From: Streptomyces spiralis | GTDB taxonomy: Bacteria > Actinomycetota > Actinomycetes > Streptomycetales > Streptomycetaceae | NCBI RefSeq assembly: GCF_014654675.1 | Contig: NZ_BNBC01000022.1 | Location: forward strand, 32,016-96,015 | DNA: 64,000 bases | Direction of reading: 5' to 3' | Part shown: one piece after another, positions 35,092-43,736 of the stretch | How positions within the stretch are numbered: position 1 is the stretch's first letter | How the letters are laid out: each line of letters starts with the position of its first letter | The notes under the pieces: model-generated | Told to the model about the DNA's origin: nothing | The model's database searches: none | What the model saw: only the letters and a program-made list of their open reading frames with translations | Made by a program: the position numbers and the translations under genes

Positions 35092-36525
35092 TCAGTCGAA
35101 GCACTTCCGCACGAGGGCGAGGCCCTCGCCGGTCGAGCTCCGCGTGATCTGGTGCGTCTTGAGCCGCGAGGGGTTGTCGTCGCTGAACGCCACATCGGAG
35201 CGGTGCTCCTCGGGCACATGGACACGGCCGCGACGGAAGAGGTCCTCCAGATACGACGCGGCGACCCGCTCGGGGTCGGCGGGCCGGAGTGTGCCGCCGG
35301 CCGGGTCGGAGCCGGCGATGCCGAACCGTCGTTCCGCCGCGGGGGCGGAGAGCGTGAGGGCCTGGGTGACGCCGTACGTCGCCCCGTGGACCGTGACGGC
35401 CGTGAGACCCTCGTCGTCGCCACCGCCCGGCGTCGCCTCGGCCATTCCGGCACCTCGGCGTGCCAGCTCCGGCTCGGTGATGGACGCGGCGGCGTCGAGG
35501 GAGAGAATGCCGTGCCGGATGAACGCCGAGCGCAGGGACTGGCCGTACTTGCCGCCGTTCCTGCGCTGGTCCGCGGCGATCATGTGACCCGCCACCTGTG
35601 CGTAGTAGGCGGACACCACGGGCGCCGCCACGACAGCGTCCACCAGCAGCTGTCCCGCGATCTCGGCCGCCGCGGCCAGGCCCGCCTGGTCCTGCAGGTC
35701 CTGCTGCCGGAAAATCCCGGCCACGACCTTCAGGAACGCTCCGCTGAACACCCTGGAGAACGAGTGCGGCTCGCTGGAGAGGGTGTTCGCGGGACCGTTC
35801 GGCGGCAGCTCCACCGGGTCGCGGTAGAAGAAGCTGTTCGACAGGTTGCGCAGGCAGTCCCGGTCGACCGCGTTCGGGTGGCCCTGGCGGATCGCCCAGC
35901 CCAGTTGCTCGGCCATCCTCGACACTCTCGAGGACAGTTCGAGGTCGCCCTGGGTCTCGGCCAGTACCGCGATCCGCAGCGACTCCAGCCCGAGTGAGCT
36001 CAGCAGGGCGCTGATGTCACCGAACGCTTCGTGGAGGGCAGCCGCCTCCGCACTCGCCGCATTGAACAACTGAGGGCGCAGGGCGTCGAGGATCGCGTGC
36101 CCCGTCTCATGCTCGACGACCTCGTTGCTCTCGCACGCGGCGACGGTGACGCCTCCCACGGTGCGGCGGAAGAACCACAGACCCCTGCGGTCGTAGAAGG
36201 CGTTGAGGTCGTCTCCTGCGTTGAGGTGTGCGGTGAGAGCGCGGCCGACCATCGGATGCCATTGCGTTCCGGCCGGGACGAGTGGACCCCAGGTCCGGCT
36301 GGCCCTGCTGAGCGCGTCGGCCGCCACCCAGTACCGGAATGCCTCGCTGCCCGGCCCGGCACTGTCCGGCTGCGGCGCCGCTTCGGCGATGGCCGTCGGA
36401 AAGGGCTGTGTGTCGAGTTGTGGGATGGGATGCGGTACGGGCATGTTGACCAGCGGAGGATTTCCGGGGTCGTCCTCATAGACCAGAACCGTCGGCATCG
36501 TGGCTTGCTGTTGCTGCACCGTCAT
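35092..36525 (-). CDS. Thermolysin-like zinc metallopeptidase (gluzincin)
   Basis: A 477-residue protein. The ATG follows GGAGG. The zinc motif HETGH (VVEHETGHAILDAL) lies near residue 140. A downstream LHEAFGD supplies a Glu third ligand, as in M4/M36-type peptidases. There is no signal peptide: the start MTVQQQQATMPTVLVYEDD is hydrophilic, unlike secreted M4 enzymes. It ends in KCFD. It lies 400 bp from a divergent membrane protein and near the lasso-peptide genes. Whether it acts inside the cell or is exported by another route is open. Confidence 0.85.
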   Translation of the reverse strand: MTVQQQQATMPTVLVYEDDPGNPPLVNMPVPHPIPQLDTQPFPTAIAEAAPQPDSAGPGSEAFRYWVAADALSRASRTWGPLVPAGTQWHPMVGRALTAHLNAGDDLNAFYDRRGLWFFRRTVGGVTVAACESNEVVEHETGHAILDALRPQLFNAASAEAAALHEAFGDISALLSSLGLESLRIAVLAETQGDLELSSRVSRMAEQLGWAIRQGHPNAVDRDCLRNLSNSFFYRDPVELPPNGPANTLSSEPHSFSRVFSGAFLKVVAGIFRQQDLQDQAGLAAAAEIAGQLLVDAVVAAPVVSAYYAQVAGHMIAADQRRNGGKYGQSLRSAFIRHGILSLDAAASITEPELARRGAGMAEATPGGGDDEGLTAVTVHGATYGVTQALTLSAPAAERRFGIAGSDPAGGTLRPADPERVAASYLEDLFRRGRVHVPEEHRSDVAFSDDNPSRLKTHQITRSSTGEGLALVRKCFD

Positions 36526-36936
36526 GGAGCCTCCCTGGGCGGAGAGTTTGCAGATGGCGGAATCCCCCCAGGGAACCGTTGGCCAGGGGTCCCTCGTGTT
36601 CAGTACGGGGTCATGGCAGCCCGCTGTCAATCCCGACACCGGGGGTGAGGCCCCACTCCGGCCGGTTGTGGCAGCGGACAACCGGGCGGGCACTGTGGCC
36701 CACGGCCGGTGTGTACGGGCCGGCGCACTGGGCGACGGACAAGCGGCCGAACGGGTGACGCAAACCAATGCAGGCGTTCGACGGCCTCCAGATCCCACGT
36801 CCAGAGGAGCCTGGATGGCGATGCCATGGATCAACGGTGACGATGAAACCCGAGCCCATGGCGCGGCGGCAGGTCTCCTGGGTCCGTGCTTCGCACGTGC
36901 GGTTTCCCTGATGCGGTGGCCGCAGGAGGTGATCGC
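36526..36936. other. Divergent intergenic region
   Basis: 411 bp between the metallopeptidase and the membrane-protein gene. No gene recognised. Both promoters should lie here. The end nearest the plus-strand gene carries its ribosome site GGAGGTGAT. Confidence 0.4.
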
Positions 36937-38247
36937 TTGAAGACTCCCCCCAGGCCTCGCTCCAACTCGCGCCTGAAGGCGCGTCGGCCACCGCCGAGAA
37001 CCCCGCGGTCCCGGGTGACCATGGCGGTGATCGTGCTGGTCCTCCTCCTGACGACCCTTCCGCTGAGTTTCTTCGGCATTGATGACTTCTTGCATGCTCT
37101 GACCTTCCCCGGGCGGGTCACCGGGACGGTCCTCATCGCGGTCGCGCTCGCAACGTTGTTGGGGGCCGCCGCGGCCCTGGACCACTGGCTCTGGCGCAGC
37201 TTCCCCTACTCCGGAGTGGTCGCGCTGATCGGAGCGTTCGCGGCCTTTCTGACCAACCTCTTTCTCCTGGTCGAGACGACGAAGGACGGCGATTCCACGA
37301 TCGTCCCGGCGCTGTTCGCAGCGCTCACGGCGGGTTCGGTCTGGGCTGTCTACGCGGTGTGGCGGACATCGGTCGTGATCCCCGCTCCGAAGCGGGTGGC
37401 CGTGGCGCTGATCGTTTCCTCGGTCATCGCGATCGCCAATTTCGGTTACCAGAACCTGTACCAGCCGTACCAGCGTGAGACCAGGCCCCTCCTCAAGTTG
37501 TCCACGGGTAAGCCAGACGTGAGTCAGGACGGGAAGGCGTTCGCCGTACCGGTCGACATCACGTTCGAGAATCACGGCACCGTCGGTTTCTACGTGCTGG
37601 GCACCGAATTCCATGCCATGGCCGAACACGTGCCGCTGAGCAAGACGGACCGGCTCCGCGAACAGTGGCGAACCGACGCCGAACAGTGGGCCAATTCCCA
37701 GGAAATAAACCCACTGTCCCGCCGGGAGATTCACCAGCCGGGGCAGTTGGTCCAGGCGCAACCGTGGATGGACCCTGGAGTGTGGATCGATCCGGGCGAC
37801 GTGTTCTCCATGCGAGTGGTGGTGCAACTGCCCATCGACACGCCGTACGACCAACTGGCGATGTATGCCAGCGCGAGCCTTGCCCGCAAGGACCAACTCG
37901 ACCTCGAGCCACCGCTTCAGTTCAAGGCGTATTCCTGGAAGGGGAGCAACGTCCCCGTATGGGTGAAGAAGCAGGAGAAAAACGGTCTCGACACCCTCGT
38001 CTACCAGGCCAGGGTGCACGAGAACAACGCGATCGACGAGTTTACGAGGGAACCACGATACGTGAGCGTCTACTGGGAATTCGGCGCGCACGGCTCCAGT
38101 GTCCTGTCAGCCGTTGCACCACAGGGTGAGGAGGACCACAAGGTGAACGGGGAGGAACAAAAAGAGGTGATAAGCCGGTACGGTCTCGTCGACGTCCTCG
38201 CGGGCCCGGTCGAACGCACCCTGTGGGACATCAAGAGCCGGCAATGA
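36937..38247 (+). CDS. Membrane protein with large extracellular domain, unknown
   Basis: A 436-residue protein starting at TTG, chosen because the extended Shine-Dalgarno GGAGGTGAT precedes it by four bases. After a basic N-terminus come five helices (residues 30-180, such as VIVLVLLLTTLPLSFF and VALIGAFAAFLTNLFLLV). An external domain of about 250 residues follows (FAVPVDITFENHGTVGFYVL, VWIDPGDVFSMRVVVQL) that looks beta-rich. No family is recognised. Its 3' end overlaps the cyclase gene of the lasso locus by 17 bp convergently. Confidence 0.8.
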   Translation: MKTPPRPRSNSRLKARRPPPRTPRSRVTMAVIVLVLLLTTLPLSFFGIDDFLHALTFPGRVTGTVLIAVALATLLGAAAALDHWLWRSFPYSGVVALIGAFAAFLTNLFLLVETTKDGDSTIVPALFAALTAGSVWAVYAVWRTSVVIPAPKRVAVALIVSSVIAIANFGYQNLYQPYQRETRPLLKLSTGKPDVSQDGKAFAVPVDITFENHGTVGFYVLGTEFHAMAEHVPLSKTDRLREQWRTDAEQWANSQEINPLSRREIHQPGQLVQAQPWMDPGVWIDPGDVFSMRVVVQLPIDTPYDQLAMYASASLARKDQLDLEPPLQFKAYSWKGSNVPVWVKKQEKNGLDTLVYQARVHENNAIDEFTREPRYVSVYWEFGAHGSSVLSAVAPQGEEDHKVNGEEQKEVISRYGLVDVLAGPVERTLWDIKSRQ

Positions 38248-40051
38248 CGGGAACGGCCGGGCGGACCGCGCCGGAGCACTGGTCCAGGCGCTCCAGCCAC
38301 ATCACCAGAGCCAGCGAGCTGTTCACACGATCGCAGGCGTAGGAGTCCCCGATGCCGAGCTGGGCCTCCCGCACCGCCTGGCACAGCGTCTCGACATCGA
38401 ACATCTCCGGGATCAGCGGATGCCGGGCGGTGCGGCACAGGTCGATGAGTTCGTCTCCGTGGGTCCGCAGGCCGCGGACGTAGAGCTCGTTGAACGGGGT
38501 CTTGACCGCCCTGCCACGGATCCGGGCCGGGAGCAGGTCCGCCATGGCCTCACGCAGCACCGACTTGGGACGACCTGGATCGAATGCGACGTCGACGGGG
38601 AGGCGCCGCATCGTGGCGACGACCTCCGGGTCGAGGAAGGGGTGCGTGAGGAAGAACCCGTCCTGTCGCGCTCGGTGCCAGGACAGCGGGTCCGGAGCGG
38701 CGAGGTAGTTGGCCGCGTCGTAGAGCGACTGTTCCGGCTTGCGCCCGTACACGAAGCGGCTCTCCGCGATGCTGGCCTCACGGTAGCCGTGGGCGCGCGC
38801 GAATCCGGAGCGCAGCCACCGGGGGCGGTTGAAGGTGCCGAGGCCGCCGAGCGCCGTTCCGCCGCGGACGAGCGCTGTGATCCGTTCGGCTGCCAGCGGA
38901 AGTGCCGGCTGTACGACGTATGCCTGGACGATGTCCCTCGAGCCCCGATCGCTCCCCGCGGCCCAGGCGTGCGCCTGCCCGGCCATCTGTCGGAGCCGTC
39001 CCGTGCGGGCGAGTCTGTGCAGGTGAAACGGGTTGGCGTCGACTATGGGATCGGCCCCGCAACCGGTCAGCAGGGTCTCACAGCCCAGCTCGGCGGCAGC
39101 GGCGTGAAGCCTGGCCCAGAACGGGGCGCGGAAGGCGTGCGCATGAGGCTCGTCCGTGTCTCCCGCGTGGTGCTGGAAGTCGTCGAAGTCGGCCACGTCG
39201 TCGGCGTCGACGAGCACCGGTCGGGCCGCCGGGGCGTGACGGCGGATCTCCTCCAACGCCGCATGCAGGTACGGCTGCTCCCCCGCCAGCTCTCCCCCGG
39301 AGAAACGCCCGGCGAGCAGGACAAGGTCCCCGGGGTCCGCCCGTCCCGCGGCCGGCAGGTCCGCCGCGAGCAGCGCGACACTGGTGGAGTCGGTGCCGCC
39401 GGACACGTGGCATGCGGTCTTCGCGCCCATACGGCGGCCGACGGCGTGCTCCAGAGCGAGGCGCAGGTCCTGGGCGGCGGTCCGGCGGGCGTGGGGTCCG
39501 TCCGCTGCCGACACGGGCGGATCGGGTGCCTGACGGCCGCGTCCCAGCAGCCGACTGCGCATGCGCCCGGTGACCGAGAGCTCCACCATCTCGCCGCCGA
39601 GGACACGGTGCACCCCGGCGAACGGGGTGAGGTCCGTGTGCTGTTGCGCCATGTTCCCGGTGAGGTAGCGGCAGAAGTAGCGCGGTTCCAGCTCAGTGAC
39701 GCTCCCCAAGGCGCGGGCCGAGGTGCCCACGGCGCTCACCCGGCCACCGGACTCCCTGAGGAACAAGGGGATGCGCGCCTGCTCGTCCCGCATCACCAGG
39801 ATGCGGTCGCGGCACGCCAGAACGGCCGCGTAGTCACCCGCCGGCAGCGGGAGGGCGGCGCCCCGCCGGCCGAAGTCGTCGAGGAGGCGGCGTGCGCACG
39901 CCACTCGGTCTCGTGTCGAGCCGACCCAGCCGACGACGGCGGCGACGCCGACCCGCGAGGTGACCGTCGTGACGAGTCCCTGACGCTCCATGGTCTCGTC
40001 GGTCCAAAGCTTCGGTGCGCCCCCCACCCACTCGAGGCGGAGCGCATCCAT
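38231..40051 (-). CDS. Lasso peptide cyclase (asparagine synthetase-like C protein)
   Basis: A 606-residue ATP-dependent macrolactam synthetase that should join the N-terminal amine of the core peptide to an Asp or Glu side chain. The C-terminal Asn_synthase domain has the PP-loop SGGTDSTS (about residues 215-222) and conserved LLTGCGADPIVDANPFH. The N-terminal glutaminase-like domain lacks the catalytic Cys2, as in lasso cyclases, which need no glutamine. It starts one base after the B stop, with GGAGG inside the B gene, so it is translationally coupled. An order of A, B, C is seen. Confidence 0.9.
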   Translation of the reverse strand: MDALRLEWVGGAPKLWTDETMERQGLVTTVTSRVGVAAVVGWVGSTRDRVACARRLLDDFGRRGAALPLPAGDYAAVLACRDRILVMRDEQARIPLFLRESGGRVSAVGTSARALGSVTELEPRYFCRYLTGNMAQQHTDLTPFAGVHRVLGGEMVELSVTGRMRSRLLGRGRQAPDPPVSAADGPHARRTAAQDLRLALEHAVGRRMGAKTACHVSGGTDSTSVALLAADLPAAGRADPGDLVLLAGRFSGGELAGEQPYLHAALEEIRRHAPAARPVLVDADDVADFDDFQHHAGDTDEPHAHAFRAPFWARLHAAAAELGCETLLTGCGADPIVDANPFHLHRLARTGRLRQMAGQAHAWAAGSDRGSRDIVQAYVVQPALPLAAERITALVRGGTALGGLGTFNRPRWLRSGFARAHGYREASIAESRFVYGRKPEQSLYDAANYLAAPDPLSWHRARQDGFFLTHPFLDPEVVATMRRLPVDVAFDPGRPKSVLREAMADLLPARIRGRAVKTPFNELYVRGLRTHGDELIDLCRTARHPLIPEMFDVETLCQAVREAQLGIGDSYACDRVNSSLALVMWLERLDQCSGAVRPAVPVIAGS

Positions 40052-40052
40052 G

Positions 40053-40688
40053 TCACTGTCCTCCGCAGTCGATCGAGAGCACCGGTGTGAACGCGTGCCC
40101 GCGCGGGTCGGCGTCGGGGATGCTCAGCCCGGCCGAGGTCGTCCAGGCGTGCATGGCGAAGGGGTGTTCGCGCACCCCGACGTGGAGCGTGGCCTTCAGC
40201 CCTCGCCGCCGCAGCAGGACGAAGGCCGTCACGGCCTCGGACTTGCAGTCGCCGTTGACCAGCCAGCTTCTGCGGCTGTGGGACTGCACCGCTCGTTTCA
40301 GTCGTAGCACCTCTTCCGCGGGGGCAGGGTCCGCACGGATGTAACCCGGAGCCGCCAGGGACAGCAGCCGAAGGGCACCACCGAATCCCGTGGCCCGGAT
40401 CAGCAGATGTACTCCACGCAGCCACGACCCGACGCCGATGTCCGAATGCTCCTTCGGGCGGTGGTCAGCGCACCCGGCGCGAACCAGTTCGGTGACAAGT
40501 TCGCCGTGCTCCCCCGGACTTGACTCACCGAACGTCTGGACATCCGCCGTCGTCATCCCGAGAAAACGCGTCCGCTTCCAGTCCGCGATCAGCACACCGC
40601 TGGACATCCGGGTGACACGGCAATGCGGTGACAGAATTCGTGCCATGGCCGCCAGGGCATCGGTGTCGGCATCGGCGTCTTCTGTCAC
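40053..40688 (-). CDS. Lasso peptide leader peptidase, fused B1-B2
   Basis: A 211-residue protein from GTG with GGGAGGA at 6 nt. Residues 15-75 (RMSSGVLIADWKRTRFLGMT) resemble the PqqD-like leader-binding RRE domain (B1). Residues 90-211 form the transglutaminase-like protease (B2) with catalytic Cys148 (NGDCKSEA), His180 (MHAW) and Asp192 (SIPDAD). Actinobacterial lasso loci mostly have B1 and B2 as separate proteins, so the fusion is unusual here. It removes the leader peptide before cyclisation. It lies 34 bp after the precursor gene. Confidence 0.88.
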   Translation of the reverse strand: MTEDADADTDALAAMARILSPHCRVTRMSSGVLIADWKRTRFLGMTTADVQTFGESSPGEHGELVTELVRAGCADHRPKEHSDIGVGSWLRGVHLLIRATGFGGALRLLSLAAPGYIRADPAPAEEVLRLKRAVQSHSRRSWLVNGDCKSEAVTAFVLLRRRGLKATLHVGVREHPFAMHAWTTSAGLSIPDADPRGHAFTPVLSIDCGGQ

Positions 40689-40722
40689 CGCACATCCTCC
40701 CGGATTTCCGTCGTGAACGGTG

Positions 40723-40839
40723 TCAGCCGTGGTACCCGTGACCGTCGTAGAATCCACCGCTGAAGCCCCGGATCCGACGGCCGTTGCCGAGTCGGACGAG
40801 CCGATGCGGCTTGTGAAGCCGCAGCAGTCGGAGAAACAT
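40723..40839 (-). CDS. Lasso peptide precursor, 38 aa
   Basis: ATG at 40839 with GGAGG 7 nt upstream. The leader (24 residues) contains LHKPHRLVRLG, matching the YxxPxLxxxG leader motif recognised by RRE domains, except that Leu replaces Tyr. The predicted core is GFSGGFYDGHGYHG: Gly1 would bond to Asp8, giving an 8-residue ring with a six-residue loop and tail where His or Tyr could act as plug. Position -2 is Ile instead of the usual Thr. The gene lies directly upstream of B and C on the same strand. Confidence 0.85.
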   Translation of the reverse strand: MFLRLLRLHKPHRLVRLGNGRRIRGFSGGFYDGHGYHG

Positions 40840-41211
40840 TCGTCTACCTCCAGAATCAGGCAGAGGCCATCACTTCCAGGTTCCCTCCGCACCGATGGGC
40901 CCGCAAGCGCGATGCGCTCCGGGAGAGTTTCATGCCGTCCGCAGGACGTCATTGAACGAGTGACCACCGGGCACCACGCGGTAGTTGCGATGCCGCAGCA
41001 GCGGGAATAGGCTTTTGTGTAGGGCGCATGTACCACCGCCCCACTGGTACCACCGCCTCACTGAAGGGCGCTCAGCCGGCCCGGGCAGGGTCCCATGATC
41101 CCGTGATGTGCGGAGCGATTCGCGAAACCTTACGAACGCGGGCTGGAGTCAGGGGACTCGGCGGCGCGGACCGGCGCGTTGGACCCGTGCGGTCGACGCG
41201 AGGAGAACATC
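40840..41211. other. Promoter region of the lasso operon and the next gene
   Basis: 372 bp between divergent transcription units. Apart from ribosome sites at both edges, nothing is recognised. It should hold the lasso promoter on the minus strand and that of the 301-residue gene on the plus strand. Confidence 0.4.
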
Positions 41212-42117
41212 ATGACCACCGCCGGTGCGGCAGCACCGCACAGGACTCCGGCCGAGTTGCAACTCGGTGGCGTGGAGTCGGAGAACCACCCCTGGAAGAT
41301 CCGCTTGGTGGATCACCCCAAGCGCTACGAATCGGCGTACTTCCGCGCGGCCAAGAAGACGGTGCACAAGATTCTCGCCGAGATGAGCGATGACGACCTG
41401 CCTTACGGAACCCGGCCATCCGGAACTCAGCACTGGGAGATGCACCACGGCGGCAGCCTGTGGGTGAAGGGGGAGAGCGGCTGGCGGATGTACCGCGCCA
41501 GGGTCGGCATCGAGTGGAGCATGCAGTTCTGTGCCGAGCCGTCGAGGGTCGACCGGCTGCGCCGGGACGCGGCCGAGCTGGTCGACGCGTTCCCCCTCAC
41601 CCTGCCTGCTCTGGCGGCGCTGGGGTACGAGGAGGCGGCGGACCTGCTCCGCACTCCGGTCACGGACGCCGATGGCGTCGAACGGTGGACCGACTGCCTG
41701 TTCAACTCCTCCGTGCCGATGAGCCACGGCAACCACCAGGGAGTCCTGCCGCAGGTTCCCGGGGAGCACCACTACCCGTGGCCGGTGAAGGGCGCGGACT
41801 TCGTCCGGTACGAAGACTTCGAGCTGTGGGTGACCCTGCCCGACGGGACGCACGGCGCCGTCGCGCCGGTGGACCGACGGGGCTCGGGCGACGGCCACGT
41901 ACGCCTGGTCCACGTGCCCGAGGAGAGCGAGGCGGCAGCGGCGTTCGTCGCGGCACAGGAGCAGGGGAAGATGGCGGTGCTGCCGCCCAACAGCTCCGTC
42001 GCGTTGCAGGCCTTCGCCCGGCAGATCGAGCCTGAGCGGCGCACTGCGACCGGCCCGCTGGTCACCTCGTCGCGGCGGACTCGTGCACCCCGGCGGGCCT
42101 CGGGCCGTCCCCGGTAG
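41212..42117 (+). CDS. Unknown cytosolic protein, 301 aa
   Basis: ATG with GAGGAGA upstream. A soluble protein with a conserved-looking region HPWKIRLVDHPKRYESAYFR and WMHHGG-like HWEMHHGGSLWVKG, and a Pro/Arg-rich tail. No domain recognised. It is followed after 13 bp by the DUF2235 gene on the same strand, so the pair is an operon. Function unknown. Confidence 0.75.
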   Translation: MTTAGAAAPHRTPAELQLGGVESENHPWKIRLVDHPKRYESAYFRAAKKTVHKILAEMSDDDLPYGTRPSGTQHWEMHHGGSLWVKGESGWRMYRARVGIEWSMQFCAEPSRVDRLRRDAAELVDAFPLTLPALAALGYEEAADLLRTPVTDADGVERWTDCLFNSSVPMSHGNHQGVLPQVPGEHHYPWPVKGADFVRYEDFELWVTLPDGTHGAVAPVDRRGSGDGHVRLVHVPEESEAAAAFVAAQEQGKMAVLPPNSSVALQAFARQIEPERRTATGPLVTSSRRTRAPRRASGRPR

Positions 42118-42130
42118 TCGAGGAGCGGAC

Positions 42131-43240
42131 ATGCCGCGCAGTATCGTCATCTGCCTCGACGGCTCGGGGAACCAGGTGGGTGCCAGTCACCCCACCAACG
42201 TGGTCAGGCTGTTCGAGATGCTCGAGGCGGACCGCCCCGAACGGCAACTGCTCTACTACGACCCGGGCGTGGGAACCATGTCGTCGGCCACCGCGCGCGG
42301 ACCGGCCGGCCGCTGGCTCTCACGCATGTGCGGACTGGCGTTCGGCACCGGGCTGAAGACCAACCTCGCCGAGGCCTACACCTACCTGATGCGGCACTGG
42401 CAGCCGGGCGACCGTGTGTACGTCTTCGGGTTCAGCCGCGGCGCGTACACAGCTCGCGCACTGGTGGGGATGCTCAACAAACCCGGACTCATGCGCCCCG
42501 GCTCCGAGAACCTGGTCACGTACGCCGTGGGGAAGTACGCGTTCAACCAGGACATCGAGGCGAGCCAGGAGCAGGTCGCCCGCTTCTCGCACGCCTTCTG
42601 CCGCAGGACCGAGACCGAGCCACTGTGGGCCACGGTGAAAGAGAACAACCCGCGGCAGGTCTCGCACCACGCCCTGCCGGTCACCTATCTCGGCCTCTGG
42701 GACACAGTGAAGGCAGCCGGCGTACTCCGGTTGGGCAATCTGCGCTGGCCCTACACCCGCCAACTGCCGAACGCCGCCCGCATCCGCCATGCCGTCTCCC
42801 TCGACGAAAAGCGCCGCCCTTACCGCGAGTATCTCGTCACCGCCCGCGAGGGCCCTCTTCGGGACACGGCTCAAGAGGTGTGGTTCGCAGGGGTCCACTC
42901 CGACGTGGGCGGCACCTTCGCACATCCCGCGGGCGCGCCCTTGCTCTCCTCCATACCCCTGAAATGGATCGTCGACGGCGTCCGTGAGGAGCTGGACTTC
43001 GCCCCCGACGCCTACGACGAAGCCTGCGCCCTGACCGAGGACTTCGCCGACGCACCCGTCCACGACAACGGACCGCTGTGGATCCTGGCGGGCCGGCGCA
43101 CTCGGCCCGTACCCAAGGATGCCCTGCTGCACGCGAGCGTCAGGCTGCGGTGCGAGCACGATCCCGGCTACCGCCCGGATCTCCCCGGTCCGCATGAGGC
43201 CGGACGCTGGGCCGACCTCGACTGGACCAAGACGACATGA
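42131..43240 (+). CDS. DUF2235 (Tle1-like) alpha/beta hydrolase
   Basis: A 369-residue protein. The ATG follows GAGGAG. It begins with MPRSIVICLDGSGNQVG, the start of the family. The nucleophile elbow GFSRGAYTARAL (Ser near residue 103) matches the T6SS phospholipase effector-like DUF2235 domain. Asp and His of the triad are likely in WDTVKAAG and GVHSDVGG. In Streptomyces these proteins are chromosomal, not effectors, and their substrate is unknown. Second gene of a two-gene operon. Confidence 0.9.
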   Translation: MPRSIVICLDGSGNQVGASHPTNVVRLFEMLEADRPERQLLYYDPGVGTMSSATARGPAGRWLSRMCGLAFGTGLKTNLAEAYTYLMRHWQPGDRVYVFGFSRGAYTARALVGMLNKPGLMRPGSENLVTYAVGKYAFNQDIEASQEQVARFSHAFCRRTETEPLWATVKENNPRQVSHHALPVTYLGLWDTVKAAGVLRLGNLRWPYTRQLPNAARIRHAVSLDEKRRPYREYLVTAREGPLRDTAQEVWFAGVHSDVGGTFAHPAGAPLLSSIPLKWIVDGVREELDFAPDAYDEACALTEDFADAPVHDNGPLWILAGRRTRPVPKDALLHASVRLRCEHDPGYRPDLPGPHEAGRWADLDWTKTT

Positions 43241-43477
43241 CAGAGCGCCAGGTCTTCGACCGACCGATCACAGAGCCGCGTCGGTACGAAGAGCGGCGCC
43301 CGTACGAAGAGCGGCGGGGCGACGCAGTGCGGGAGCCGGCCCCGACACGGTGAACCAGGCAGATTCTGCGACGGTTGCCGACCGTGGCGCATGTTCCTGC
43401 GATGCCCGCCCCGGAGCGCCCCTGTCCAACCGCTTGCGCCGCCGGGCCATGCCTCGGCGCAGAGAGGAAGCGAGCCG

Positions 43478-43736
43478 TCATGGTCGCTTTGTCCAACGTC
43501 CGCTTCGGCAAGACCAACGAGGACGTACGCATCGTGCAGAAGGCCCTCATCGCCCGAGGGCACAGCATCCCGGACGGAGCCACCGGCACCTTCGGAGTCC
43601 AGACGAAAGCAGCCTACCGGGCCGAACAACTCGCCCAGGGCTTCGAAGGAACGGACGCCGACGGCATACCCGGCTGCACCTCACTCACCGACCTCGGCCG
43701 CCACGCCGGCTTCACCGTCGACTGCACCGGCGCCAC
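43478..43736. repeat. Copy 1 of a 259-bp direct duplication
   Basis: Encodes the peptidoglycan-binding module and differs from copy 2 (729 bp downstream) at only about four positions. Confidence 0.9.

Noticed and set aside
36526..38091. Long extension of the metallopeptidase frame upstream of 36525
   Set aside because: It is antisense to the membrane-protein gene, and an ATG with GGAGG at 36525 gives a complete protein.
38420..40090. 556-codon plus-strand frame over the cyclase gene
   Set aside because: Shadow of the cyclase. No motifs or ribosome site.
43255..43320. Short GTACGAAGAGCGGCG repeats between the DUF2235 and wall-enzyme genes
   Set aside because: Two copies only, about 20 bp apart, in a 240-bp gap. 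No structure or function could be supported.
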